Origin: Prevotella sp. UBA2755
Lineage (GTDB): Bacteria > Bacteroidota > Bacteroidia > Bacteroidales > Bacteroidaceae
Reading direction: 5' to 3'
Length of the DNA: 20,443 nt
Assembly: GCA_002353225.1 (NCBI GenBank)
Contig: DEJF01000041.1
Span: forward strand, 1 to 20,443
Shown: positions 19,572 to 20,443 of the stretch, piece after piece
Position numbering within the stretch: the stretch's first letter is position 1
Layout: each line of letters starts with the position of its first letter
Notes under the pieces: generated by a model
What the model saw: only the letters and a program-made list of their open reading frames with translations
What the model was told of the DNA's origin: nothing
Databases searched by the model: none
Position numbers and translations under genes: made by a program

Positions 19572-20443
19572 ATGACAAAAGTAGCAATTAACGGTTTCGG
19601 CCGTATCGGTCGCCTCGCATTCCGTCAGATGTTCGAGGCTGAAGGTTATGAGGTAGTGGCTATCAACGACTTGACAAGCCCAAAGATGCTTGCTCATCTG
19701 TTGAAGTATGACACCGCTCAGGGTGGTTTCTGTGGCAAGTTCGGTGAGAACAAGCACACTGTTGACTGCACCGAGAACTCTATCATCGTTGACGGTAAGG
19801 AGATTACAATCTATGCTATTCCTAACGCTGCAGAACTGCCTTGGGGTAAGTTGGATGTAGACGTTGTTCTGGAGTGCACAGGTTTCTATACTTCTAAGGA
19901 GAAGGCTTCTGCTCACCTGACCGCTGGTGCTAAGAAAGTTGTTATCTCTGCTCCTGCTGGTAACGATCTGCCTACTATCGTTTACAATGTAAACCACAAG
20001 ACTCTGACTCCTGCTGATACAGTTATCTCTGCTGCATCTTGCACCACAAACTGTCTCGCTCCTATGACAAAGGCTCTGAACGACTTCGCTCCTATCCAGA
20101 GCGGTATCATGACAACTGTACACGCTTATACTGGTGACCAGATGATTCTGGACGGTCCTCAGCGCAAGGGTGATGTTCAGCGTGCACGTGCTGGTGCTCA
20201 GAACATCGTTCCTAACTCAACTGGTGCTGCTAAGGCTATCGGTCTGGTTATTCCTGAGTTGAACGGTAAGTTGATCGGTGCTGCACAGCGCGTTCCAACT
20301 CCTACAGGTTCTACCACTATCCTGCACGCTGTTGTTAAGGGTGAGGTAACTGTTGAGGGTATCAACGCTGCAATGAAGGCTGCCACCAACGAGTCATTCG
20401 GTTATACTGAGGAGAAACTCGTTTCTAGCGACATCATCGGTAT
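19572..20443 (+). CDS. gapA: Glyceraldehyde-3-phosphate dehydrogenase, 3' end beyond the window
   Basis: GAPDH oxidises glyceraldehyde-3-phosphate to 1,3-bisphosphoglycerate with NAD+ in central glycolysis. The visible 290 codons include the Rossmann start VAINGFGRIGRLAFR (4-18), SAASCTTNCLAP with catalytic Cys157, TVHAYTGDQ with His184, and VPNSTGAAKAIGLV. About 45 residues are missing at the C-terminus. Codon use is highly biased (GCT, GGT, CTG, AAG), as in very highly expressed genes. The start is the only ATG matching the family N-terminus. It is transcribed divergently from mscL. Confidence 0.97.
   Translation, partial: MTKVAINGFGRIGRLAFRQMFEAEGYEVVAINDLTSPKMLAHLLKYDTAQGGFCGKFGENKHTVDCTENSIIVDGKEITIYAIPNAAELPWGKLDVDVVLECTGFYTSKEKASAHLTAGAKKVVISAPAGNDLPTIVYNVNHKTLTPADTVISAASCTTNCLAPMTKALNDFAPIQSGIMTTVHAYTGDQMILDGPQRKGDVQRARAGAQNIVPNSTGAAKAIGLVIPELNGKLIGAAQRVPTPTGSTTILHAVVKGEVTVEGINAAMKAATNESFGYTEEKLVSSDIIG

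Overview
The window looks like chromosomal DNA of a Bacteroidales bacterium, most likely Prevotella or a close relative. Promoters follow the Bacteroidota pattern (TTTG, about 19-20 bases, TAnnTTTG). Shine-Dalgarno sequences are mostly absent and leaders are A-rich. The gene content also fits: a BspA-like leucine-rich-repeat surface protein, a membrane-anchored AraC-type regulator, an lpxK/punA/thiL operon, a DUF2975/YozG-type regulator pair, and an aminosugar kinase fused to a RapZ C-terminal domain. I see no tRNA, rRNA, CRISPR array, phage or insertion sequence. The layout is mostly core genome, with several small repeat elements inside it.

Layout. (1) 1-2683, minus: 5' end of a large secreted BspA-type LRR protein, divergent from (2) 2864-3910, plus: a multi-pass membrane AraC-family regulator. 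A perfect 12-bp-arm inverted repeat lies between them. (3) 8645 down to 3882, minus: sppA-lpxK-punA-thiL, a tightly packed and partly overlapping operon read from a promoter near 8673-8704. (4) 8831-10794, plus: groES-groEL, preceded by a sequence with the sigma-54 GG-N10-GC layout and followed by a strong hairpin. (5) 10795-11299: a 505-bp gap with a candidate independent small RNA (own promoter and own terminator), then three tandem copies of an ~84-bp unit, each with a complete promoter. (6) 11300-16280, plus: AmgK-like kinase/RapZ fusion, MurU-like nucleotidyltransferase, guaA and a secreted protein of unknown function, ending in a strong terminator. (7) 16447-17129, plus: DUF2975 membrane protein and a small Cro/C1-type regulator. 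(8) 18834 down to 17131, minus: SulP anion transporter with STAS domain; 19356 down to 18934, minus: MscL. (9) 19572 to the edge, plus: GAPDH, cut off by the window end.

How the genes fit together. The AmgK-like/MurU-like pair resembles the two-enzyme anabolic recycling route that turns free N-acetylmuramic acid into UDP-MurNAc. The RapZ C-terminal domain, which in Escherichia coli senses glucosamine-6-phosphate, is here welded to the kinase, suggesting that aminosugar sensing is built into the recycling enzyme. Heptanucleotide repeats sit at the end of the fusion gene and again inside murU. Loss of a single repeat unit at the first site would fuse both reading frames into one polypeptide. 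A REP-like palindrome is carried in frame inside guaA, just ahead of its catalytic histidine. These features, with the promoter triplication and the orphan small RNA, are the most unusual content of the window.
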